Shown here: in pieces, positions 1 through 5,320 of the stretch
How positions within the stretch are numbered: position 1 is the stretch's first letter
Layout: each line of letters begins with the position of its first letter
Assembly: GCA_026984595.1 (NCBI GenBank)
Contig: JALSRW010000603.1
Span: 1-7,145, forward strand
Reading direction: 5' to 3'
Origin: Alphaproteobacteria bacterium
GTDB lineage: Bacteria; Pseudomonadota; Alphaproteobacteria; Geminicoccales; Geminicoccaceae
DNA: 7,145 nt
Translations under genes and position numbers: made by a program
The notes under the pieces: generated by a model
Databases searched by the model: none
What the model was told of the DNA's origin: nothing
What the model saw: the letters and a program-made list of their open reading frames with translations, nothing else

Positions 1-2
1 CG

Positions 3-485
3 GATCCGGCATCGGTGGAGGGACATTGGGCCGCGGATCCCGAGGTGGCGCCGCTGGTGCCGCGGCTGGCCGCCTCCGGCACCTCGCTCGAGGAGGCCGA
101 GCGGCAGGTCCGGGCCTTCGCCGCCGGGCTGGTCCCGGGGGAGCGGGAAAAGCGTCTGACGCTGCTGTTCTACGGCGTATTCGAGCTTCTCGATGCCGAG
201 CGGCGCAAGGCGGTGGCCAGGGTCCGCACCTTCGCCCGCGGCCTGCGCGAACTGGCCGAACGTATTCGCAGCGAAAGCGAAGCCCTGCTGCAGGCCCGCG
301 CGGAGGGCGGCAACAGCGAAGAGGTGGTCGCGCTCGACGACAAGACGAAATGGGATCTGCGACTCTTCGAGGAGCGCCGGGCGACCCTCACTGCCGTCTG
401 CGAGCAGCCGGATCTCCTGGAAAAGCGCCTGTTCGCCCTGGCCAAGGTGATCGGCGAGGCACTCGCTCCCGGCGAGGAGGGCTGA
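3..485 (+). CDS. Unrecognised soluble helical protein, 5' end probably cut off by the window
   Basis: The frame is open from base 3 to the TGA at 483-485. A GTG at 15 could start a 156-residue protein, but no ribosome binding site precedes it, so the gene more likely begins outside the window. I do not recognise the family. The visible part has no signal peptide or membrane segment. It is rich in Arg, Glu, Ala and Leu and should be mostly helical. A strongly charged stretch (about residues 60-95 counted from the GTG, rich in R/E and ending near SESEALLQAR) could form a coiled coil, and a second helical segment closes the protein (LLEKRLFALAKVIGEAL). It has a single cysteine. It ends in a TGATG overlap with the next gene, so the two are probably translationally coupled and co-expressed with the exported proteins downstream. 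A cytoplasmic role in the same methanol-oxidation locus is inference from position only. Confidence 0.7.
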   Translation, partial: DPASVEGHWAADPEVAPLVPRLAASGTSLEEAERQVRAFAAGLVPGEREKRLTLLFYGVFELLDAERRKAVARVRTFARGLRELAERIRSESEALLQARAEGGNSEEVVALDDKTKWDLRLFEERRATLTAVCEQPDLLEKRLFALAKVIGEALAPGEEG

Positions 486-1156
486 TGCCGGGGGTGCGGT
501 TTTGGCGGTACGGGCTGGCGGCCCTCGCCCTGCTGCTCGCCCTGCCGGCCGCGGCTGCGGCGACCCGCGGCACCCTCCAAGAGTTGCTGCTGGCGCCGGG
601 CTTCATGGCCGCGGTCTCGAAGCCCGCCGTGTTCCGCTATCGGTTCCGGCTCGAGGAGGCCGGTGTGGCGGATCCCTATGTGAGCGAGGCACGCATGGAG
701 GTGCGCGAGGTGCGCGCCGATGGCAGCAAGCTGGTCTGGTTCGACATGTTCGAAGGGGCCAACCACCGTGCCTTCGGACCGATGCGGATCACCGATCAGA
801 ACCCGATCCTGTTCGTCTTTCTGCAGCGCGACGTGACCACCATGGCCAATCTGACGGGCGGCGCGGCCGGATATTTCCAGCAGCAGATCCGCGCCTCTTT
901 CACACGACCGGCGGAGGTCGAGCCGCTGCGCGTGACCTGGCGGGGACGTGAGCTGCAGGCCGAGCGGGTTCGGCTGCACCCCTTCCGCAACGACCCCCGC
1001 ATCGATCGTTTCCCCCAGTTCCGCGACAAGGCCTATGAAGTGGTGGTCGCTCCCGGAGTGCCGGGAGGGATCTACAGCATCACCATGCGCGTGCCGAACC
1101 CGCGGGGCGGGGAGGCATTGCTCGAGGAAAGCCTGACCCTGGAGAGTGTAGAATGA
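485..1156 (+). CDS. Exported protein of unknown function (223 aa)
   Basis: The ATG at 485 overlaps the preceding TGA and has a good Shine-Dalgarno sequence (AGGAGG at 475-480, 4-base spacer). Residues 1-26 form a clear Sec signal peptide: a basic start (MPGVRFWRYG), a Leu/Ala core and an AAAAA cleavage region. The mature part, about 197 residues, alternates short beta-like strands such as FRYRFRLEEAG, RMEVREVRADG and YEVVVAPGVPGG, and looks like an all-beta periplasmic domain with no cysteines. A middle segment (NPILFVFLQRDVTTMANLTG) and the late PGGIYSITMRVP stretch look like candidates for conserved motifs. I cannot name the family. Its 4-base overlap with the following Cys-motif gene and the downstream xoxG/xoxJ suggest an accessory or maturation role for the periplasmic methanol dehydrogenase system. 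That is inference from context. A lipoprotein-sorting-like or DUF3108-like beta fold is another possibility. Confidence 0.85.
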   Translation: MPGVRFWRYGLAALALLLALPAAAAATRGTLQELLLAPGFMAAVSKPAVFRYRFRLEEAGVADPYVSEARMEVREVRADGSKLVWFDMFEGANHRAFGPMRITDQNPILFVFLQRDVTTMANLTGGAAGYFQQQIRASFTRPAEVEPLRVTWRGRELQAERVRLHPFRNDPRIDRFPQFRDKAYEVVVAPGVPGGIYSITMRVPNPRGGEALLEESLTLESVE

Positions 1157-1593
1157 AGCGAGCAGCCATCGAGAACCTCCGCAGGAACCGCACGGGTGCC
1201 GACAGCCGGCCGGCGGAGAGACGGCGAGCGCCGCGGCGGTGCGCCCGCATCCTGCTGGTCGCGGGTGCGATGGTCTGGCTGGCCGGTCTGTCCGTGCCGG
1301 CCCTCGCAGCGCCCGCCGAATACCCCACCGAGGCGCTGGCCGAATACGTGCTCGGCTGCATGGCCGCCAACGGCCAGTCGCCGGAGGTGCTGCGCCGCTG
1401 CTCCTGCTCCATCGACTATATCGCCGGCAAGCTCTCCTACGAGGATTACGTCGACGCGGAGACGGTCCTGCGCATGCGTCAGGAGAAGAGCGGCAAGGAT
1501 CAGTTCGTAATGTTCAAGGCCTCGCCCTGGGCACAGGAAATGGTCGACAAGCTGCGGCGGGTACAGGTGGAGGCCGACCGCAAGTGCTTCTGA
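1153..1593 (+). CDS. Exported cysteine-motif protein of unknown function (146 aa)
   Basis: The ATG at 1153 overlaps the upstream TGA (ATGA) and is preceded by GGAGAG (1141-1146, 6-base spacer), so this start is well supported. It gives an unusually long Arg-rich N-region (about 30 residues) before a hydrophobic core at 31-52 ending in PALAAP. That is a signal peptide or an uncleaved anchor. The mature domain of roughly 94 residues has four cysteines: C69 (in LGCMAANG), C83 and C85 (RRCSCS), and C145 two residues from the end (KCF). Between them lies SIDYIAGKLSYEDYVDAETV, then a helical tail. From memory, this C...CxC.ID pattern with a C-terminal CF recurs in small hypothetical proteins near PQQ-dehydrogenase genes of proteobacteria. 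I cannot name a domain. The spacing suggests two disulfides or a small redox or metal site. It is probably cotranscribed with the two genes upstream. Confidence 0.87.
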   Translation: MKRAAIENLRRNRTGADSRPAERRRAPRRCARILLVAGAMVWLAGLSVPALAAPAEYPTEALAEYVLGCMAANGQSPEVLRRCSCSIDYIAGKLSYEDYVDAETVLRMRQEKSGKDQFVMFKASPWAQEMVDKLRRVQVEADRKCF

Positions 1594-1720
1594 AGCCGGA
1601 ACCTGTGCGGTCCGGCCGGACTTCTCGCACGGCCGTGATGTGGCGAGTCGCCGCGAAATGCCGTAGGCTGCCGCCGACCGGCGGGGGCAGGCCGCCGCCG
1701 CCCGAGAGCGGAGAACGACG

Positions 1721-1918
1721 ATGGGGTTGGTCCTGACCTTTCTGGCCTGTCTGGTGCAGGCTCCCGATGGCGGCTGTGAGCGTATCCGGATTCCCTGGGA
1801 CCGCTCCGCCACCCAGTGTCTGATCCAGGGCCAGATGGAGATGGCCCGCTGGTTCGCCGAACATCCGGGCTATCGTCCGCGGGGCGGCTGGCGCTGCGAG
1901 CGTGGGCGCGAGGCCTGA
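1721..1918 (+). CDS. Small four-cysteine protein, probably exported (65 aa)
   Basis: The ATG at 1721 is preceded by GGAGA (1710-1714, 6-base spacer). Residues 2-13 are a short hydrophobic stretch (GLVLTFLACLVQ) without the usual basic start, so export is likely but not certain. Cysteines are at 10, 19, 33 and 59. Other candidate conserved features are IPW (24-26), QCLIQGQ (32-38), the aromatic/His segment ARWFAEHPGY (42-51) and GGWRC (55-59). From memory, short alphaproteobacterial proteins with a C...C...QC..GQ..A.W...HP.(W/Y)...WRC layout are common but uncharacterised. A TGA follows at 1916-1918. The gene has 127 bases before it and 146 after it, so it is more isolated than its neighbours. 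It may be read from the upstream operon. The coherent Cys/Trp pattern argues against a chance frame. Confidence 0.68.
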   Translation: MGLVLTFLACLVQAPDGGCERIRIPWDRSATQCLIQGQMEMARWFAEHPGYRPRGGWRCERGREA

Positions 1919-1986
1919 AGAGGGATTGCCGCCGGCGGCTGCGTGAATCTGTCGCGTGCGTTCTCGTCACATTCCATGGCCGCGAC

Positions 1987-2016
1987 TTGGCGACGGGCGA
2001 ACCGAGCTGCTATAGG
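1987..2016 (+). promoter_or_regulatory. Probable sigma-70 promoter for xoxG-xoxJ-pentapeptide operon
   Basis: TTGGCG (1987-1992) and CTATAG (2010-2015) are separated by 17 bases. This fits the alphaproteobacterial housekeeping pattern of TTGAC and CTATAT-like elements. It lies about 50 bases before the xoxG start, inside the largest gap on the plus strand (1919-2064). The fit is by eye in GC-rich DNA. The -35 box has one mismatch to TTGACG, and no operator was recognised. Confidence 0.5.
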
Positions 2017-2064
2017 CGCGGGACACCAGATCACCAGTGCCGGAACCGGGAGAAAGGAAACGCG

Positions 2065-2523
2065 ATGACCGCAAGGGAGTGCAGGAGCCTGGGTGTTTTC
2101 GCCATTGTCGCGCTGGCGGTGTCGGTGGCCACCGTGGCCTTCGCGCAACAGCAGAAGCCCGAGGACTACGACGAAGAGTACGAACGTCCCTACACCATCT
2201 GCGGCGAGAACACCGTCGACCGCGGAACCTACAACGGCTACCGGCGCTACGATGCCTACTGCCTGCGCTGCCACGGTCCCGACGGTCTCGGCAGCTCCTA
2301 CGCCCCGAGCCTCGTGGATTCGCTGAAGACCATGTCGCGCGACGCCTTCAACGAGGTGGTCGTCAACGGGCGCATGAACCTGGTGGCCGGTCAGACCAAG
2401 GTGATGCCGCCCTTCGGCTATGTCGAGGATGTGATGCTCTACCTCGACGACATCTACTCCTATCTGAAGGCGCGGTCGGACGGCAAGTTGGGCCGTGGGC
2501 GCCCCAAGCGCTGTCCCTCGTGA
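2065..2523 (+). CDS. xoxG: XoxG-type four-cysteine cytochrome c, methanol-metabolism related
   Basis: This periplasmic class I cytochrome c is expected to accept electrons from the PQQ of XoxF and pass them toward a terminal oxidase. The ATG at 2065 follows AAAGGAAA (AGGA at 2055-2058, 6-base spacer). The same frame stays open upstream, but only this start places a signal peptide first (residues 1-27, ending VAFA). The mature protein is about 125 residues. The heme site CLRCH is at 66-70 and the likely axial Met is M114 in VMPPFG. Two further cysteines, C46 (TICGENT) and C150 (KRCPS), flank the domain and could form a disulfide. This matches the family I know as TIGR03874, four-Cys c-type cytochrome of methanol metabolism. 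Acidic residues after the cleavage site (PEDYDEEYE, 32-40) may be a docking or flexible segment. It is followed almost at once by xoxJ. xoxF lies about 2.8 kb away on the opposite strand, rather than directly upstream as is usual. Confidence 0.92.
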   Translation: MTARECRSLGVFAIVALAVSVATVAFAQQQKPEDYDEEYERPYTICGENTVDRGTYNGYRRYDAYCLRCHGPDGLGSSYAPSLVDSLKTMSRDAFNEVVVNGRMNLVAGQTKVMPPFGYVEDVMLYLDDIYSYLKARSDGKLGRGRPKRCPS

Positions 2524-2537
2524 AGCGGAAGAAGGGG

Positions 2538-3890
2538 ATGTTGCGGCGGTCGGCTCTCGCCCTGCTGGCGGGCATCGGTCTCCTGGCCGGTGGTTCGGCC
2601 TGGGCGGCCAGGGATGCGAGCCGTGGCGAGCTGCGCTCGCAGAGCGCGTTCCGGGTCTGCGCCGATCCCGACAACCTCCCCTTCTCGAACAAGAAGGGCG
2701 AAGGGTTCGAGAACCGCATCGCCGAGCTGTTCGCCGGCGAGCTCGGTCTGCCGGTGGAATATACCTGGCATCCCCAGACCCTGGGCTTCATCCGCAACAC
2801 CCTGCGTGCCTACAAATGCGACGTGGTGATGGGGGTCAGCGCCAATTACGAGCTGGTCCAGAATACCCGCTCCTATTACCGGTCGGTCTATGTTCTCGTC
2901 TATCGGGCGGCCGATCGGGCCCGGTTCGGCAGTCTCGATTCGCCGCTGGTCTCCGTCGCCCGCATCGGCGTCGTCGCCAATACGCCGCCCGCGGCCCTTC
3001 TGCGCCGGCGTGGGCTGATCACCAACCTCCGTTCCTACGATCTGGTGGTGGACACCCGAATCGAACATCCGGCGCGTCTGGCGGTGGAGGATGTGGCGGC
3101 GGGGCGGACCGACATGGCGCTCCTGTGGGGGCCGATTGCCGCCTATTGGGCGGCCAGGAGCGAGGTTCCGCTCGAATGGGTGCCGCTTTCCAGCCGCGGC
3201 CAGGCCGGACCACCGATGGCCTTCCGCATTTCCATGGGGGTACGCTTCGGGGAAACCGAATGGCGCGATACGCTCAATCGCATGATCCGCAAGTTGCGGC
3301 CCGAAATCGAGAGCATCCTGCGTGAATACCACGTGCCCCTCCTCGACCAGCGCGGCAGGCTCAAATATCCGCCGCCATGGCTCGCAGCCTCGACCGACCG
3401 GAGCGAGCTGTTCGGCGCCGACGGCTACCGTATCGCCGAATACCGGGCGTCGATCCCGTCACCACCCGAGAATGTCGAGCCGGTCGATACCGAAACGCTG
3501 CGTGCGCTCCTCGACCGGGGTGAGGTGGTGGCCGTCGATGTGCTGCCCGCTGCGCGCAAGCCCGCCGAGCGCGATCCCGACAAGCTGTGGATCGAGCCCA
3601 GGCGCCGGACGCTGCCGGGAGCCGTCTGGCTGCCCAATGTCGGCCGGGGCGTGCTGCCACCGGAGACCCGGGCGTATTTCGTTCGTGCCCTGCGGAAGAT
3701 CACCGGAGGTGATCTAGGCCGGCCGGTCGCCTTCTTCTGCAAGCGCGATTGCTGGATGTCCTGGAACGCGGCACGCCGGGCCCGCCGCGAGCTGGGCTAC
3801 CGGCGCGTGCTGTGGTATCCGGATGGGACGGACGGATGGCAGGAGGCCGGCCTTCCCTTGGCGGAGGTGCGGCCCTTCGAGGTGGAGTAG
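2538..3890 (+). CDS. xoxJ: XoxJ-type periplasmic binding protein fused to CXXXCW rhodanese-like domain
   Basis: This 450-residue protein has two domains. Residues 1-23 are a signal peptide (MLRRSALALL core, ending AWA). Residues about 36-275 form a solute-binding-protein fold of the quinoprotein-dehydrogenase-associated type (MxaJ/XoxJ, TIGR03871-like): FRVCADPDNLPFSN at the start, GFENRIAELFAGELG, RAYKCDVVMGV, and the second-lobe strand ARIGVVANTPP. C41 and C94 could pair. Residues about 315-445 form a rhodanese-like domain: VVAVDVLPA, TLPGAVWLPN, the loop FFCKRDCW (C401, C405, W406; bases 3738-3755), then YRRVLWYPDGTDGW and GLPL. This matches the stand-alone PQQ-associated CXXXCW family (TIGR03865). 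XoxJ is thought to assist XoxF activation, and the CXXXCW domain may be a thiol or sulfur-handling site. I chose the ATG at 2538 because it opens a compact signal peptide. A GTG at 2520 overlapping the xoxG stop would add six residues (MKRKKG). Confidence 0.92.
   Translation: MLRRSALALLAGIGLLAGGSAWAARDASRGELRSQSAFRVCADPDNLPFSNKKGEGFENRIAELFAGELGLPVEYTWHPQTLGFIRNTLRAYKCDVVMGVSANYELVQNTRSYYRSVYVLVYRAADRARFGSLDSPLVSVARIGVVANTPPAALLRRRGLITNLRSYDLVVDTRIEHPARLAVEDVAAGRTDMALLWGPIAAYWAARSEVPLEWVPLSSRGQAGPPMAFRISMGVRFGETEWRDTLNRMIRKLRPEIESILREYHVPLLDQRGRLKYPPPWLAASTDRSELFGADGYRIAEYRASIPSPPENVEPVDTETLRALLDRGEVVAVDVLPAARKPAERDPDKLWIEPRRRTLPGAVWLPNVGRGVLPPETRAYFVRALRKITGGDLGRPVAFFCKRDCWMSWNAARRARRELGYRRVLWYPDGTDGWQEAGLPLAEVRPFEVE
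3738..3755 (+). other. CXXXCW redox motif of the rhodanese-like domain
   Basis: These codons encode CKRDCW (residues 401-406). The first Cys sits at the end of the strand VAFF, which is the position of the catalytic Cys in rhodaneses. The second Cys and the Trp open the following helix (MSWNAARRAR). A vicinal-type pair with three residues between is compatible with disulfide exchange, persulfide transfer or cofactor/metal contact. The sequence alone does not decide which. Confidence 0.85.
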
Positions 3891-3918
3891 CGCAGCCGCC
3901 GAATGGCGTCCGGCTGCG
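3891..3918 (+). other. Perfect 8-bp inverted repeat directly after the xoxJ stop
   Basis: CGCAGCCG (3891-3898) and CGGCTGCG (3911-3918) can pair around a 12-base loop. The repeat starts at the base after the TAG and sits in the 55-base gap before the pentapeptide gene. No T-run follows, so it is probably not an intrinsic terminator. An mRNA-stabilising or processing hairpin that tunes expression of the downstream gene is possible. In GC-rich DNA it could also be chance. Confidence 0.4.
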
Positions 3919-3945
3919 ACGGTGCGGCAGGAAAGGCGGGAGATC

Positions 3946-4746
3946 ATGAACCGGCGACACTGGCTGCTCGGTCTCGTATCGTTGCTCGGGGGGGTGCGCG
4001 TGCTGCCGGCGCTGGGCCAGGGGATGATGGGACAGGTCGACCTGTCCTCGCCCCGCATGACCCGCGCCGAACTCGACCGGGCGGCCATCGAGGGAATGAT
4101 CGGCGATGCCGGTGGCAACCCGGTCGATCTGCGGGACAGGAGCCTGAACGGCCTCGATCTTTCGGGACTGAATCTGGCCGGGGCGCGTCTGCAATGGGCC
4201 CGCCTCAACAAGGCGCGGCTGCGCGCATGCGACCTCGAGGGCGCCGATCTCGGCATGGTCTGGGCCGTGGCTGCGGATTTCACCGAAGCGACGCTGAGAA
4301 ACGCCGACCTCTTCCAGGGGCAGTACCGCCGCGCGATCTTCGACCGTGCCGATCTCAGCGGTGCGCGGCTGATCGGCAATTTCGACATGGTCCGCTTCAA
4401 CGGCGCCAGGCTCCATGGCGCGCGGGGGGGAGCCGACATGCGGAACCAGAGCATGGGACTGATCCGTGCTTCCTTCCGCTCGGCCGTACTCGAGAATGCC
4501 GACCTGTCGGCCGCCGATTTCAGCCGTGCCGATTTCGAATACGCCAAGCTGCGGGGTGCCGATCTCGAGGGTGCCGATTTCACCAGGGTGCTGCTGGGCG
4601 GGGCGGATCTGCGGGGTGCCAACCTTCGGGGCCTCGTGCTCGACGGCGCCGATATCGCCAGCGTCGATTTCCGCGGGGCCGAAGGCGTCGAAGCGATCGT
4701 CGGTCTCGACCGGACCAAGAACCGCAACCGCGCCTTTTTCGATTAG
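3946..4746 (+). CDS. Exported pentapeptide-repeat protein (266 aa)
   Basis: The ATG at 3946 has a GGGAG/AAAGG-rich leader (3932-3942). The frame is open further upstream, but only this start gives a signal peptide: MNRRHWLLGLVSLLGGVRVLPALG, a short twin-Arg-containing N-region and a hydrophobic core, with cleavage near residue 24-26. After a linker (27-60) the protein is built of A(D/N)LXX-type repeats: DLRDRSLNGLDLSGLNLAGA, GADL, NADL, RADL, GADLEGADF, GADLRGANL and GADIASVDF. These predict a right-handed quadrilateral beta-helix over about residues 61-158 and 176-246. A break at about 160-175 (GGADMRNQSMGL) and a charged tail (DRTKNRNRAFFD) interrupt the regularity. There is one Cys (C95). 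The molecular role is unknown. Pentapeptide proteins are often scaffolds or protein-binding surfaces, and I recall similar exported ones near xox genes. A scaffold for XoxF assembly is inference. Its stop overlaps that of the convergent minus-strand gene. Confidence 0.93.
   Translation: MNRRHWLLGLVSLLGGVRVLPALGQGMMGQVDLSSPRMTRAELDRAAIEGMIGDAGGNPVDLRDRSLNGLDLSGLNLAGARLQWARLNKARLRACDLEGADLGMVWAVAADFTEATLRNADLFQGQYRRAIFDRADLSGARLIGNFDMVRFNGARLHGARGGADMRNQSMGLIRASFRSAVLENADLSAADFSRADFEYAKLRGADLEGADFTRVLLGGADLRGANLRGLVLDGADIASVDFRGAEGVEAIVGLDRTKNRNRAFFD
4099..4686 (+). repeat. Pentapeptide-coding 15-bp-periodic repeat region
   Basis: Within the pentapeptide gene, near-identical 15-base units recur, for example ctgcggggtgcc at 4549-4560 and 4609-4620, and gccgatctcgagg-type blocks. 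The period matches five codons and is imperfect, so it reflects protein repeat structure rather than a separate DNA element. It could favour local recombination or slippage. Confidence 0.75.
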
Positions 4747-5234
4747 GACCGGCGCTCGGCGAAGATGACGTTCTTCAGCAGATAGCGCAGGCCGCGCGAC
4801 CAGCTCTCGTCGGTATTGCCGCGAATCGAGACCCATCCGGAACGAACCACGGCGCCGCTGGCCGTGTCGGTGATCTTGACGGTGAGGTTCAGGATCAGGT
4901 TGCTGACCTTCTGAACCCAGGCCAGCGCCGCGTGATCGGCGCCGAGGGCACGGGCGAGAGCGACTTCACAGCCATTGCACTCGCGCAGGCTGGCATAGGC
5001 GCCGGCCCTGTCGGCCACCGGCGCGGTATCGACCAGCCGATAGCCCCGTGCTTCCAGTGCCGCGCGCAGCTCCCCGTCGAGCATCGCCAGACGCGCGCGC
5101 TCGTCGGCACGCGTGGCTTCGAGACTGGTGTTGACGAACTCCACCGCGAACACCGCGATGCTGCCGTTCTGGGCGGCAGCGGCCACCGGCGGGAGGAGGA
5201 GAACGGCGAGCAGGCCGAGGAGGTGACGGATCAT
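4743..5234 (-). CDS. Small exported protein, DUF3280/DUF2380-like (163 aa)
   Basis: The ATG at 5234-5232 gives a clear signal peptide (MIRHLLGLLAVLLLPPVAAAA, cleavage about residue 21-22). An in-frame GTG at 5270 lies inside the xoxF terminator and would spoil the signal, so it was rejected. The mature part, about 142 residues, starts with a strand (SIAVFAVEFVNTSLEA) and an acidic/basic helix (RADERARLAMLDGELRAALEARG). It continues with YRLVDT, a CNGC pair (C86, C89), the helix EVALARALGADHAALAWVQKVSN, strands (LILNLTVKITD, VVRSGWVSIRGNTDESW) and a C-terminal helix. The FxxVNTSLE start and the overall layout match, from memory, DUF3280-type proteins found beside methanol-oxidation genes of Methylobacterium and relatives. 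The fold resembles periplasmic proteins that estimate or sense envelope components, but no function is known. It lies 86 bases after xoxF on the same strand, behind a strong terminator and with no visible promoter. Its leader has only a weak ribosome binding site (GGGG). Confidence 0.83.
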   Translation of the reverse strand: MIRHLLGLLAVLLLPPVAAAAQNGSIAVFAVEFVNTSLEATRADERARLAMLDGELRAALEARGYRLVDTAPVADRAGAYASLRECNGCEVALARALGADHAALAWVQKVSNLILNLTVKITDTASGAVVRSGWVSIRGNTDESWSRGLRYLLKNVIFAERRS

Positions 5235-5254
5235 GGCGCTACCCCGAACCGGAC

Positions 5255-5291
5255 AAAAAGAACCCGGCACCTCGGCGGGCGAGGTGCCGGG
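5255..5291 (-). terminator. Intrinsic terminator of xoxF
   Basis: A perfect 12-bp stem (5263-5274 pairing with 5280-5291) encloses a 5-base loop. Read on the minus strand it is followed by TTCTTTTTG (5262-5254). It starts 29 bases after the xoxF stop codon. The T-run occurs only on the minus-strand side, so termination acts on transcripts from xoxF and not on plus-strand ones. It should make xoxF largely monocistronic. Confidence 0.9.
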
Positions 5292-5320
5292 CCCCTTCGG
5301 GAGAGATCCTCTACGACGGC

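Noticed and set aside
26..484. Upstream extension of the 485-1156 gene in the same frame
   Set aside because: The extension translates to an Arg/Gly-rich sequence typical of an off-frame read of the upstream gene, and the signal peptide and ribosome binding site fix the start at 485.
1605..1630. Palindrome GTCCGGCCGGAC (1610-1621) with flanking GTGCG/CGCAC after the 1153-1593 gene, as a terminator
   Set aside because: No T-run follows, and GC-rich palindromes of this length arise by chance in such DNA.
1721..1750. Lipobox at C10 of the small four-Cys protein
   Set aside because: The residues before the Cys (FLA) fit the lipobox poorly and there is no basic N-region.
1816..2064. Upstream extension of xoxG to an earlier ATG
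   Set aside because: It would bury the signal peptide behind about 83 residues and overlap the small four-Cys gene. The start at 2065 has a good ribosome binding site.
2520..2537. GTG at 2520 as the xoxJ start overlapping the xoxG stop
   Set aside because: Not excluded, but no Shine-Dalgarno sequence is seen before it, and the ATG at 2538 gives a more normal signal peptide.
2460..3332. Minus-strand frame of about 290 residues opposite xoxJ
   Set aside because: Antisense shadow in GC-rich coding DNA. The plus-strand protein has clear domains.
3700..4836. Two long minus-strand frames opposite the pentapeptide gene, with apparent periodic EIGT/RSAP repeats
   Set aside because: The periodicity is the mirror of the 15-base repeats of the plus-strand gene. 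There is no ribosome binding site or family resemblance.
5235..5270. GTG start at 5270 for the DUF3280-like gene
   Set aside because: It lies within the xoxF terminator stem and adds a non-signal sequence before a complete signal peptide.
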